NCBI GenBank assembly: GCA_015143295.1
Contig: JABCRI010001368.1
Span: forward strand, 29,625 to 93,624
Reading direction: 5' to 3'
Length of the DNA stretch: 64,000 bases
Source of the DNA: Tetracentron sinense
Taxonomy: Eukaryota > Streptophyta > Magnoliopsida > Trochodendrales > Trochodendraceae
Position 1 is the first letter of the stretch, and each line of letters begins with the position of its first letter. The notes under the pieces were generated by a model. It was not told the DNA's origin. It was given only the letters and a program-made list of their open reading frames with translations, and ran no database searches. The position numbers and the translations under genes are program-made. This document shows positions 34,351-45,576 of the stretch, in pieces.

Positions 34351-34849
34351 GAAAACCAAGTATTGCATCTCCAAGAAGACAATTTTTTATTTGGACACAT
34401 GAAGCTCCCGTGATGTTTGGCTAAGTTTATTTAGACGCAATCGTCATAAACAATTAAATCTTTCGCTAACACTAATATAAGAGGGTGCTTAGATAAGTTT
34501 TATAGATTATAATCACTGAGATTATAATTACCGAAATCACAATCATTGAAAAAATAATAAATGCATAAAATGTACACGTTTGTTTAACTTGTTAGAGACA
34601 TCAATAACTTAGGCCAAACACTCAAAAGGTAACAACAAGAATATATATATATATATATCTTCTACTATTATAATGCTGATTCCCTGTTCAAAACGTCGAC
34701 TGAATTTTTTTTTAATTCCAAATTTGCCCTTCACAATCAAAGGTGTTAAGAAAGGTTTTTTTTTTTACTAAATTCCAATACTACCCTTATAAAAACATTG
34801 ATTGATCTTTTACTAAATTCCAATACTACCCCTTTTATAATCTTATGAG

Positions 34850-35045
34850 TCCTCCACTTCTAAGCGGACTCAAGTGTCCCGTGTCCCTTTTAACCCATGT
34901 TTAACTATGGTTAAGTTTAATTAAATTAAAATTAGTAATTTTGTTTTTTCTAAAAACCATGGTTAGATTGCTTAACCTTAGGGAGTTAACCACAATTGAT
35001 GGGTGGTAAAAAAGGGGCATGGACCAATGAGGTCACTGGGTCAGC
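34850..35045. repeat. second MITE family, copy 3
   Basis: GTGTCCCTTTTAACCC and TAACTATGGTTAAG on the left; TTAACCACAATTGATGGGT and GGACCAATGAGGTCAC on the right. It is nested in the Helitron. Confidence 0.55.
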
Positions 35046-35143
35046 TTTTGAGCTAACCTTGAGGTCCATTTTCCATTTCCCTTATCTTATTTTGTCATAT
35101 ATGCCCTCCTTAAAAATGTACTATTTTTTCCAAATTCACCTAA

Positions 35144-35406
35144 GAGTCCGGTTACGCCACTGAGGTTTCAATGTGTCCTTTTTAATACTCCTTAATTGTG
35201 GTTAAGATTTACCCACCCTTATAGTTCACCCACCTATCTTTGGTTTTTATTTAGAAAAAATATAAATTATTTTTAAGCATTGGTTAAAGTTCATTAACTC
35301 TAGAAACTAAGGATAAGTGGATGAACCCTAGGGGTGGGTGAATCTTAACCACAATTAAAGAGTGTTAAAAGGGACACATCGAGACTTCATTGGCGTAACC
35401 GGACTC
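35144..35406. mobile_element. GGAGTC/CACCCACC hairpin MITE, 263 bp
   Basis: The left terminus GAGTCCGGTTACGCCACTGA mirrors the right terminus GAGTCCGGTTACGCCAATGA (minus strand). Between them lie CACCCACC and its reverse complement GGTGGGTG around an AT-rich loop. It is nested in the Helitron 34658-35701. Confidence 0.75.
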
Positions 35407-35924
35407 CTCGCTCTCTAAGCAAAATGCTCCAAAAGAAGAATGTTTCACCAAGGCCCTACCCGTCCCCTTTCTTTGTTATATCCAAAATGCCCCTAAAGTT
35501 TGTTCGTTCTCTAAACGTTTCTACGTCATATTTCTAGAACAACGTGTCTCTCACAATTTTTTATATCTAAAATGTCCCTCATGTTTTTAAACCTAAAATA
35601 TTCCTTAATTTTTTTTTCTACAATTCCCTTTCTAGATTCCCACTTTCCAATCTCTCTCCCCTTCCTCCTCTCTCACGTGCATCGCACGTGCTGCCAACTA
35701 GTTAATATAAAGAGAATTACTCTCTTCAAACGTTGATTGATATTTGTGTCAATTCCAAAAATCCACTTTGACTTACGTTTTCTAATGAAAATGCTCTCTT
35801 TACATTTTTCTAATTCTCAAATTACCCTTATCATAATCATGTATATAAGACAAAATTCCATTGAATGTTTGCTTAATTCTCATACTATCCCTTACTCCTC
35901 TATAGTAGACTTGAAATTCTGTAC

Positions 35925-36213
35925 GGTTATACAGTTCTTAACTATGGTTAAGATTCACCCACCCTTAGGGTTCACCCACTTATCCTTGGTTTTTAGAAAA
36001 AATTATTAATCCTAAGAGTTGGTGAATTTTAATTGGGTTTAAAAAAATTTAAAATTTTTTTTCTAAAAACCAAGGAGGGTGAACCCTAGGGATGAGTGAA
36101 CTCTAGGGCTAGGTAAATGTTAACCACAATTAAGAGGTGTCAAAAAAGACACATGGAACCCCAAGGGTTCACCCATTTATTCTTAATTTTTAGAAAAAAA
36201 ATATTAATTTTTG
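35925..36213. repeat. hairpin MITE sequences, left of the LTR insertion
   Basis: Repeated arms TTAACTATGGTTAAGATTCA, CCCACCCTTAGGGTTCACCC and their reverse complements. They continue at 42732-42884 on the other side of the LTR element. Confidence 0.55.
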
Positions 36214-36218
36214 TAAAC

Positions 36219-37028
36219 TGAAAGGGAAAATTCCCAGACTCGCCACACATCAGTAGCTACTACAGAAGCTCTGGTTTCCTGACAAAAAAGAAGATAACAA
36301 AACTCCACCTGCAAACGAAACTAGGGGGGCGGGTGTGCACCCTGAAATAAGTTCTGATGATAAAGTCAGTATAAGAAGAAGATGATGAATAGTAAAGACA
36401 CTTAATCACTGAAGCACTAAGAGATAAAACTCTGAGATGAAAGCTTATGCACTGAGTCTCTGGATAAACACTAGAAAATATGTTCAATATTCTCAGATCT
36501 ATCAATAATTTCCATATCCTAATGCACTGGGTCTCTGGGGGTATTTATAGGTTAATCTCAGGATGCTCATAGATGACCATCGATGACTTGGATGACCATG
36601 TCATTAGCTTGCCACTCATTACCAAATATGTCAGACATATCTGGCACCTTACGTGTCACACATGTGAGCCTACAATCTCTAAGTCGGTTTCAGGTCGAAA
36701 ACCCATCTGAGGTGACTAGCAATAAATGCTAAGACAGTGCTTTCCACCTAACGTTAGAGATAAATGATCGGGTCCTGATAATCGGTCTCGTTGTCGATGT
36801 AAAGCATGGGTCCGTTGTTCGCAATGAGGATGATACTGCTGTCTTGATGACTACGAGTCCGTTGACTAGAAGACAACGTTTCCATTGTGGGGAGCACAAC
36901 GAGTTCGTTGTCATACGCACAATGAATACGTACTCAAAAATACATATAAGGTCGTATCTACCGTTATAACACCAAAAACATGCTCGTTGTCACAACACTC
37001 AGATTAATTACGAATTATATCCTTTACA
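36219..37028 (-). repeat. 3' LTR of the pol-less element
   Basis: Contains TATA box TATAAATAC (minus; 36541-36549). It pairs with 41902-42726. Confidence 0.85.
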
Positions 37029-37744
37029 ATTAGCCCTTTATGATGTTTTGAACGTAGTTCAAAGTAACATAAACCTCTCAGCATAACAGAAGAAGAATAC
37101 CGTCTGCCCGTAGACAGCGAAACGTTGCTTGCTCTGTACGCTAAGCTGAATCGTCATGCTAGCTGTAGCACGTTCTCAAAAATTGTCACGCCTCATTATT
37201 GCGTGGCAGGCAGCAATCATTACCCTTCACGGCTCTTGAAGCGCTTCGTTCGCTCTGATGGTTACTCTGTTTGGCCAAAAAGACAATCGTACCCTTGCTA
37301 CCGTTGAGGTGTACGTCCGAGATAAAAGCTAGTTCCGTCCTACAAGAAGATTAGTCTGACACGCTATATTTTGAATTTATGGAAATGACTATCTTACCCA
37401 TTCGCTTGCCCATATGTACAGCTATGATTGAGGCTATGCTCGTCTTTGGTACTTTGGCACAATCCTTTAAAGAGAGGTACGCAGATCTTCTTCTTCTTCA
37501 CTTGAACTCTTGCACTATTACTCTGCCGAATTTTCTCCTCATCGACGATTTGCAGCCCTTTGTTTCTCTGATCCTCCACACAGCATTTTGCTTGGTAAGA
37601 CTCTCTTTCTGCTATTTTTTACTCTGATTCACTATCTTTCTCTTTTTTTAGATTCACTATTTCCTTTCGCCCTTAGCACTTGGATCCCTACTCTCGGCAC
37701 TTTGTCTTCCCTTTGCCTTTGTTGTCTGCTCCTCTGCCCTCACA

Positions 37745-40102
37745 ATGTTTGTCGAGATGGTCCGAGTTGATAGTGCTGATGAAGTCAACTGCTCCGGTAG
37801 CGCTCCTCATGGTGTTGTTGCCAATGCTCCTAAACCAAAAACCAAACCAATATATAGATATGCCCTCGACCACTACAGAACCCGATGCCAGATTCCTCCT
37901 CACGTCCATCTGCATTTCAAGCAAGAAGATGTTCACATTGACCATCGCTCCACATGCACCGTTGTCTACCTCTCTCAACTCGAGATCGGACTACGGTTTC
38001 CCCTACATCCCGTAGTCAATTTCGTCCTCGCTACCCTCCAAATAGCCTCGGGTCAAATGCATCCAAAATTTTACAACTACATGTCTCTGATGACCAAGTT
38101 CAACAGAGACGGATACAATGTAGGAGCTAGGCATGTCTTCAACTTCCGCCACGTGATGAAGTGCTAGGGAACTGCTGAAGATGGAGAAAACACTTATTTT
38201 ACTTGGTGCCAACGACCCAAAATCCCCGACATCATCACACACCTCCCTAATGTAGAACGGAACTGGAAGGAGATGACCTTCATCATCTCTGGCGCCTGGA
38301 GAGCAGAGATTGCTCGACCCGTCCCCAACACATTCACGACAGGTTGATGATTTACTCCGGTACCCGCTGCCTTACTCCACTGTATATCTCCGCTATACAC
38401 TCCTTTGCCATTGATGAACTTTCTCTTTTGTACAGCAGAAATCTCCAAACCACGCTTCAAAGTGCTTACTACCGAAGAAGAACAATCACTATGGAACATC
38501 CGTATTAAAAAAGGAGACGAGTACATCACCTAGATGCCACTGTCTGCTACAGAACCCGAACCTGCTACAGACAGTGCACTGCAAACTGCTATTCCCGCTG
38601 CTCCCACTACTCCTACCGCTCCCACTCAATGCACTGGAGAAGAAATGGCTAAACTGATGCCCACACTACTCCGAAAACCACGAACTTCAAGGTCCACCCA
38701 GCCTCCTCATCTTACCACAACGGAAAAGAAGACTGAGAAGAGGAAGAGGGACGCGGCCTTGAAGACAAAAAAGGCCAAACGAGCACAACGAGAAACAGAT
38801 CATGAACAACGAATGCAAGAACGCCAAGAAAGAGAAACGACTGCCACAGCCCCAACACTAATTGAATTAGATACTGAAGAACCAGAATCAGCTGCGCAAG
38901 CTGAACCACTGATGGAGCACCAACCTCTGACCATTCCAACCACTGCCACTGCCACTGCCATTACTACTGCCATGGATAGTCCTCTTTCTCCTCCTCCTAC
39001 CACTGCTGCTACTGTTGCTAACATTACTTCATCCTCTGCCTCACCACAAGAGGAAACCACAACAGAAGCTGCCGCAGAATGGAATCCTACCTTCCCACAC
39101 GAAAACCTTCGCCCAACCGTGGCTCACACGGCGATAGATCACAACTACGTGGCCACGGAGATGTGCCTAGAGATGAGGCTTCCTGTGGACATCGCTGATA
39201 CTAAAGATATGTCCTAGATGGGGAAGTTCAGCACTACAAACCAGGCTGTTGCAACGGTAAAACTCATCATTTCACACATTACAATCTATGCCAAACTGTG
39301 CTCCTTTCACTAATAATGCCTTCTCTTCTCGCAGTTGAGCAACAACCTCATGGGGATGCATGAAGACTAAGAAGAGATCTGGCGCACCTCCAACGGACTA
39401 AGAAAAAAGGTCGCTGACCTGGAGCAAAGAAGGACAAATGAGATGACGGAGCTAACCCAAGAGCTAGAGAAAGCTCGGACTGAACTGAAAGGTGCTGAAG
39501 GCAAACTTGCCTCAGCAATAGCAAACCAGGATGCGGCTCAGGAAGATGCCCGCAAAACAACAGAGGAAGAGAAGAAAGCAACGGAAGAGGCCGAACAAGC
39601 TACACTCCGGATCAACGAACTGGATGAATTCTCAAACACTCTGTGCAGACGGCTCGAAGCATCTAATGCTGAGAAGGAAGCCTTGGCCACTGAGAAGGAA
39701 GCTTTGGCCGAGCAGCTCAAGGAGGCTATAGCTGCCAAAGAAGCCATAACGGAGAGTCTCCGGATCCATTTCCAGAAGGAGATGGATCGGCTGCTCGACG
39801 AAGACCGGGCCAAGACTGAAGAAATGTTGCTGAGGCAGCTCTGGGAGCAAGGCAGATTGACCGAATCTCCTCAGCAATCAAAAGATGAGATTGCCCGCAC
39901 TGATCAAACCGTTGGCCAAGAAGTTGTTAAGAAAGAAAATGAGGACGGCGAGGTTGCACGAGGTGAAGGACCTTCTTTACCCGTTGAACCAGCTCTTGCT
40001 GCTCATACTCTGCCCGCTGAGGTCGTCTTTGTTGATGACAAGAATGAAGGCAATGCTCCATCTGCTACTGCTCCAAGACTAAACACTGATTCCATTGTCT
40101 AG
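37745..40102 (+). pseudogene. antisense spliced gene: gypsy-type transposon domain plus coiled coil
   Basis: Three exons (37745-38342, 38436-39256, 39335-40102) join in one frame of 729 codons across introns with GT-AG ends (38343-38435, acceptor TTTTGTACAG; 39257-39334, acceptor TTCTCGCAG). Exon 1 encodes IPPHVHLHF, GLRFPLHPVVNFVLATLQIA and FNRDGYNVGARHVFNFRHV, resembling the plant 'putative gypsy type transposon' domain (Transposase_28). Exon 2 is a Thr/Pro-rich linker with a basic stretch (KRKRDAALKTKKAKR), possibly nuclear localising. Exon 3 is a long Glu/Lys/Ala coiled coil (ELTQELEKARTELKG to about LLDEDRAKTEEMLLRQL). Four in-frame stops (TAG at 38165, 38531, 39215; TAA at 39368) make this copy a pseudogene. 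It runs opposite to the element. A possible leader intron starts near 37594 (TTGCTTG-GTAAGA). Confidence 0.65.
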
Positions 40103-41473
40103 CTCTCTGCTTTTTCTTCGTTGTTGTTTATTTCTTTTGCCTGGTCTCCATTGTACGCGCTATAAGAATGTTCTCCGTTATTGTTCTGCATGTCAGCCCC
40201 ATTGTACTCTTACCCGTTAAGGGTGTAATGAATGCCAGCTTTTTTTATCAATCACACAAAGAGAGTAGCTCGCACATAACACATAGAAATAAATGAATTA
40301 ATCTCTAATTTGCTAAGGCACAGAGCATGTATGTGTAAGTAGCATAAACACACTATGAGAATAACACTGGGATATCTTTTGGATCAAAACACTTGTTAGT
40401 ACGCAATAGTAGAAGCTTACTATACTCAAGAATGATGACACTGGCACTGGAAATATCACCGACACTACGCAGAGGTGAATAGATCACTGAGATATAATAG
40501 AATGCGGGACATCGAGAATGCAAGCTATAAATGACCTTTCAGAGGATGAACTCATGATAACTCTCAATGGAACACTTTACTCAGATGACATTTCATTAGT
40601 ATAAGCCACTAGATTTGCTCAGATGACAATTCATTATATAAGCCACACGTGTCCACAACGAGTACCCCGTTTCACATGAAAAATCATTTGATTTACACAA
40701 GACATTCAAGATATCTTACTCCACACTGAAATACATGTTAGCACAGTTGCATAAACACAAGAAGAGATAGAATATGAGCACAAATGAGATAAAACACCGT
40801 AAAGGATCACTATGCAAACCATCTCTCATAACTGCATGGGACTCGTAGTGGGGTACTATAGTATTGGGCTCAAAGACATTACTTCTCAGTTATGAGCCGC
40901 TCAGTTTGCTCAAGGGACAACATCTCTGATGGAATCACAAATATCCCACAGCGAGTACCACACCTTGGATGATCAATTATCTGATATTGGATTCACGATA
41001 TTTTGTCATGCAATCAATTCGTACACCAAGGAATTCTCAAATTCATAATATGCTGAAGAAAGACACTGAGCACTAACATTGAGAGTACTAGATGGATTTA
41101 CCTCTATTTACACATCACCAAATATATGCAGAGATCACTTAACACCAGAATACGAGCGCGTTGATAATGGGAATGAGATTTCGTTACCGAGGACGTGCCA
41201 TTGAACAACGAGGACGTGTCAACGAGGCCGAACTAACGGACAACGAGAACGTACCAGCATTAACGATAGCGAGCTCGTAACAACGAGATATATCCTCGGA
41301 AGATGATGGAGCACCAGAACGTACATGTATCACACAAAAAAGACGTTAATTAGATATGTTGAACACGAGAATGTAAAAAAAGTACGAGACATACCTCCCC
41401 ATATATATATAGCCCCTGTTAGGCAAAAAGAACCTTCGCCATTGATTACATGATGCCTGGGTTTATTAACCTA

Positions 41474-41761
41474 CTATAGCTCATCGTCGGGAAGCAAAAA
41501 CTGATCCAAGAAGCCTTCCTTTGCCAACCTCTCCAAATACATCTTCAAGATGTTGCCCTTACCTTGAAGCAACTCACGATCCGATTCTGCTAAGCCATGC
41601 GCCCAAGCCTCTATTCGCTCTTGAACCAACTACTGCTGGTTGATCAACTGCGTCAAGAGAGACTACTGGTATTGCAACAGCATGACAATCGAGTCTGCCT
41701 GGGATATCTCCAGCTCTGGGACTTGCTCGTTCATTGGAGACGCATAGGTTGACTCAGCCAT
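41474..41761 (-). pseudogene. short sense-strand ORF of the LTR element
   Basis: A 95-codon frame beginning MAESTYASPMNEQVPELEIS and ending FLLPDDEL-stop, 140 bases inside the 5' LTR, the position of a gag start. Two TAG stops interrupt it (41663-41665 and 41630-41632); both sit where CAG (Gln) would be natural in a Gln/Leu-rich helix. The remainder of gag is absent. I do not recognise the domain. Confidence 0.4.
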
Positions 41762-41884
41762 AGCGGTGGAGATGAGCAAATGGAGGGTTCGATCTCTTTC
41801 TCACAGATGTGGAAAAATTTTTCCCACAGACGAATCAACTTACCACTTTGTATAGTATAAGCGACTCAAGAGAAATAATTTCCC

Positions 41885-41900
41885 ACAGACGGCGCCAATT
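41885..41900 (-). other. primer-binding site of the pol-less LTR element
   Basis: TTGGCGCCGTCTGTGG on the minus strand, next to the right LTR. This site fixes the orientation. Confidence 0.75.
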
Positions 41901-41901
41901 T

Positions 41902-42726
41902 TGAATGGGAAAACTCCCGGACTCACCACACGTCAGTAGCTGCTACAGAAGCTCTAGTTTTTTGATAAAAAAGAAGATAACGAAACTCCACCTACAAATG
42001 AAACTAAGGGGGGCGGGTGTGCACCCTGAAATAAGCTCCGATGATAAAGTCAGTATAAGAAGAGGATGATGAATAGTAAGGACACTTAATCACTGAAGCA
42101 CTGAGAGATAGAACTCTGAGATGAAAGTTTATGCACTGAGTCTCTGGATAAACACTGGAAAATATGTTTAATATTCTCAGATCTATCAATAATTTTCAGA
42201 TCCTGATGCACTGGGTCTCTGGGGGTATTTATACGTTAAGCTCAGGATGCTCATAGATGACCATCGATGACTTGGATGACCATGTCATTAGCTTGCCACT
42301 CATTATCAAATATATCAGACATATCTGGCACCTTACGTGTCACACGTGTGAGCCTACAATCTCTAAGTCGGTTTCGGGTCGAAAACTCATCTGAAGTGAC
42401 TAGCAATAAATACTAAGACAATTCTTTTCACCTAACATCAGAGACAAATGATCGCCTCCTGAGGATTGGGTCTTGATAGTCAATCTCGTTGTCGACGTAA
42501 AGCATGGGTCCGTTGTTCGCAACGAGGACGATACTGCTATCTTGATGACTACGAGTCCGTTGTCTAGAAGACAATATTTCCATTGTGGGGAGTACAACGA
42601 GTCCATTGTCATACGCACAACGAATACTTACTCAAAAATATATATAAGCTCGTATCCACCGTTATAACACCAAAAACATGCTCGTTGTCACAACACTCAG
42701 ATTAATTACGAATTATATCCTTTACA
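41902..42726 (-). repeat. 5' LTR of the pol-less element
   Basis: Starts (plus) TGAATGGGAAAACTCCC and ends TTTACA, followed by TAAAC. TATA box TATAAATA (minus) at 42226-42233. Confidence 0.85.
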
Positions 42727-42884
42727 TAAACCATGGTTAAAATTCACTTACTCCTTGGGTTAAATTTTTTTGTTTTAAAAAAAAACCAAAGATAGGTGGG
42801 TGAACCCTAGGGTGGGTGAATTTTTACCATAGTTAAGGGGTGTCAAAAGATACACATGGAAACCTCAAGGGTGTAATCGAACTC

Positions 42885-43107
42885 CAACTATGGTTAAGAT
42901 TCACCCACCCCTAAAGTTTACTCACTTAATTATATTAATTTTTAAAACTCTGATTAAAATTCAATAACTCCTAGGGTTAAATTGTTTTCATACTTTTTTT
43001 CTAAAAACCAAGGATAAGTGGGTGAACTTTGGGGTGAGTGAATCTTAACCACAGTTAAGGAGTGTTAAAAAGGACACATCACGACCTCAGTGGCGTAACC
43101 GGACTCC
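42885..43107. repeat. GGAGTC/CACCCACC hairpin MITE copy
   Basis: The left arm TATGGTTAAGATTCACCC and right arm GAATCTTAACCACAGTTAAG are complementary. It ends GGCGTAACCGGACTCC, as at 35392-35407. Confidence 0.65.
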
Positions 43108-43848
43108 TCTCTCTCTTGAAATAATGCTCCGAAAGAAGAATGCATCGCCAAGGCCAAGGCCACCCCTTTTTTTTGCTATACCCAAAATACTCCTAAAACT
43201 TTTTATATCTCAAAATGTCCTTATGTTATATTTCTATAATCATCGTGTCCCTCACAAATATTGCTTAATTTTTTTTTTCAAATGCCCTCACTAAGGTCCC
43301 TCTTCCCAAGCTCTCCCATTCCCCTCTCTCACACGTGCCGCCCACTAGTTACTATTATTATGGGAACCAATGCCAGCACATATGTCTTATCCCTTATTTT
43401 TGTACATATTGGATTTATTTCAGGGCGGGTCCATACTAGATCCTAAAAATTTATTCACAACTGGCCAGGGTGCCATTGGCCAAACTAAAGCCGGACATAA
43501 CAGTACTGCTCGGCCTCGCAATATGCTACAGTTGGCCGGTCCAATCCAAGCACAGCCCTTTGCATTGACACTAAATCAATTCAATTTCCAAAGGCGAGTT
43601 AGTTTCGGGTGCAATGTTATCTGGTTCGTCGGTTCAAATTTGGGTTCACAATTCGCCACTCTAAAGTGACCCGGTTCACCAGGGGTAGGATGAGATACTT
43701 CGTTTCTCCATTCGCTTAGTTCTTTAGTTTGGGTGAACTTTAAAAAAAAAAGTTTAAAAACTATGTTATATATATATATATCGTGTAAATAAATATATTA
43801 TAAATACTTTATTTTTTAAAAAAATATTATAAAACTAGGGGGCCATTT

Positions 43849-45576
43849 GGATACACTTTCGTTTTTCTGTTTTTTAAAACTGAAAATAAGTTTCTGTTTT
43901 CAAATTTTTAAAATAGAAAATATATTTGGCATTACTAACTGTTACTTGTTTTAAAAAATAAAAAATAAAAAAAGGTGTTTGGGAAATATGATAAATATAA
44001 TAATGAGTAAGCAATTCCAATGCATAGTGGTGGTGAGTAGTGGTGAGTGGTGGTGGTGGTGATTGTGGTGGTGATGGTGGTGATGTTGGTGGTGGTTGAG
44101 TGGTGTTGGTGGTGGAGTGGTTGTGGTGGTGGTTGTGGTGGTGAGTGGTGGTGGGGTGGTGGTGGTGGTGAGTGGTGGTGGGTGGTGGAGTGGTGGTGGA
44201 GTGGTGAGTGGTGGTGGAGTGGTGGTGATGGGTGGTAGTTGTGGTTGAGTGGTGTTGGTGGCGTTGGTAGTGGAGTGGTGGTGGTGGAGTGGTTGTGGTG
44301 GTGGTGGTGAGTGGTAGTGAGTGGTGGTGGGGTGCTGGGGTGGTGGTGGTGGTGGTGGGTGGTGGAGTGGTGGAGTGGTGGTGATGGGTGGTGGTGGTGG
44401 TTGAGTGGTGTTGGTGGTGGAGTTGTTGTGGTGGTGAGTGGTAGTGAGTGGTGGTGGGTGGTGGTGGGGGTGGTGGGTAGTGGAGTGGTGGTGATGGGTG
44501 GTGGTGGTGGTGGTTGAGTGGTGTTGGTGGCATTGGTGGTGGAGTGGTTGTGGTGCTGGTGAGTGGTGATGGGGTGGTGGTGAGTGGTGGTGGAGTGGTG
44601 AGTGGTGAGTGGTGAGTGGTGGTGGAGTGGTTGTGATGGGTGGTGGTGGTGGTGGTGGTGGTGGTGGTGGTGATGGGTGGTGGTGGTGATTGGGGTGGTG
44701 GTGGTGGTGGTGGTGATGTTGATGGTGGTGGTGATGGGTGGTGGTGGTGGTGGTGGTGGTTGAGTGGTGTTGGTGGAGTGGTTGTGGTGGTGAGTGGTAG
44801 TGAGTGGTGGTGGGGTGGTGGGGGTGGTGGGTGGTGGAGTGGTGGTGATGGGTGGTGGTGGTGGTGGTGGGTAGTGGAGTGGTGGTGATGGGTGGTGGTG
44901 GTGGTTGAGTAGTGTTGGTGGCGTTGGTGGTGGAGTGGTTGTGGTTGTGGTGGTGGTGAGTGGTAGTGAGTGGTGATGGGGTGGTGGTGAGTGGTGGTGG
45001 AGTGGCGAGTGGTGAGTGGTGGTGGGGTGGTGGTGGTGGTAAGTGGTGGTGGACTGGTTTTGATGGATGGTGGTGGTGGTGGTGGTGGTGGTGATTGGGG
45101 TGGTGGTGGTGATGGTGGTGATGTTGGTGGTGGTGGAGTGGTTGTGATGGTGGTGGTGAGTAGTGAGTGGTGGAGTGGTGGAGTGGTGGCGGGGTGGTGG
45201 TGGGTGGTGGAGTAGTGGTGATGGGTGGTGGTGATTGTTGTGGTGATGTTGGTGGTGGTTGAGTGGTGTTGGTGGCGTAGGTGGTGGTAGAGTGGTTGTG
45301 GTGGTAGTGGTGAGTGGTGGTTGGGTGGTGGGTGGTTGTGTTGGTGGTGGAGTGGTGTTAGGGGTGGAGTAGTGATAGTGTTAGAGTGGTTCTGTTTTTG
45401 TTTTTTATTTCCAAAAACAGAGGTAACAGAAAATTTCTGTTACCTTGATTTTCAAAAATTTTATTACTAATTTTTAAAAACCAAAAACAAAAACAAGTTT
45501 ACCAAACATGTTTTGTGTAAAAATTTTCAAATTTTTGTTTTCAAAAACAGAAAATGGAACTGCAACCAAATGGGGC
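43849..45576. mobile_element. TIR element expanded by internal GTGG repeats
   Basis: The left end GGGGCCATTTGGATACACTT and right end (minus) GCCCCATTTGGTTGCAGTTC form terminal inverted repeats that continue as CTGTTTTTGAAAAC-like arms on each side. The short direct repeat CTAG flanks both ends. No transposase is encoded. The inside is almost entirely the simple repeat annotated separately, which is why the element is far longer than a usual MITE. Confidence 0.6.
44027..45395 (+). repeat. GTGG/GTGAGTGG minisatellite, about 1.37 kb
   Basis: The strand is almost pure G and T: GTGGTG, GAGTGG and GATGGGTGG words in shifting order, with larger repeated blocks (for example TGGTTGAGTGGTGTTGGTGG recurring at 44095, 44245, 44400, 44514, 44759 and 44905). 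The reverse strand spells His, Pro and Thr codons, giving an artefactual open frame. Purine/pyrimidine strand asymmetry is extreme, with many GG dinucleotides. Confidence 0.9.

Larger units (their letters stand above)
34658..35701 (+). mobile_element. non-autonomous Helitron, about 1.04 kb
   Basis: It begins TCTTCTACTATTATAATGCT after host A and ends with the hairpin CACGTGCATCGCACGTG (35674-35690), a spacer, CTAG (35698-35701) and host T. It contains two MITEs and no RepHel gene. A second, related Helitron follows without a gap. Confidence 0.8.
36219..42726 (-). mobile_element. pol-less LTR element (LARD-like) with an antisense gene
   Basis: LTRs at 36219-37028 (810 bp) and 41902-42726 (825 bp; a 15-base indel explains the difference) start TG and end CA. 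A perfect 5-bp target duplication TAAAC flanks them (36214-36218, 42727-42731). On the minus strand the sequence just inside the right LTR is TTGGCGCCGTCTGTGGG, a known plant Gypsy primer-site type, so the element runs on the minus strand. There is no RT or integrase. It carries a short sense frame (41474-41761) and an intron-containing plus-strand gene (37745-40102). Tat-lineage Gypsy elements are known to carry antisense extra ORFs; assignment to that lineage is inference. Confidence 0.85.
35702..43348 (+). mobile_element. second Helitron copy in tandem, split by an LTR element
   Basis: Its start (CTTCAAACGTTGATTG...CAATTCC) is homologous to the start of the Helitron ending at 35701 (GTTCAAAACGTCGACTG...AATTCC). 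Its tail from about 43080 (GGCGTAACCGGACTCC to CCCACTAG at 43341-43348) is homologous to 35390-35701. The terminal hairpin is degraded to CACACGTGCC. Without the 6.5-kb LTR insertion and one target-site copy it would be about 1.13 kb, close to the first copy. The 5' terminus is eroded. Confidence 0.6.

Noticed and set aside
37688..40102. Several minus-strand frames overlapping the antisense gene
   Set aside because: They are reverse readings of codon-structured plus-strand exons. The plus-strand frame alone is continuous across the two introns.
43874..44533. 219-residue open frame on the minus strand rich in His, Pro and Thr
   Set aside because: It is the reverse reading of the GTGG minisatellite. 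Similar frames are open in several phases on both strands, so openness carries no coding information.
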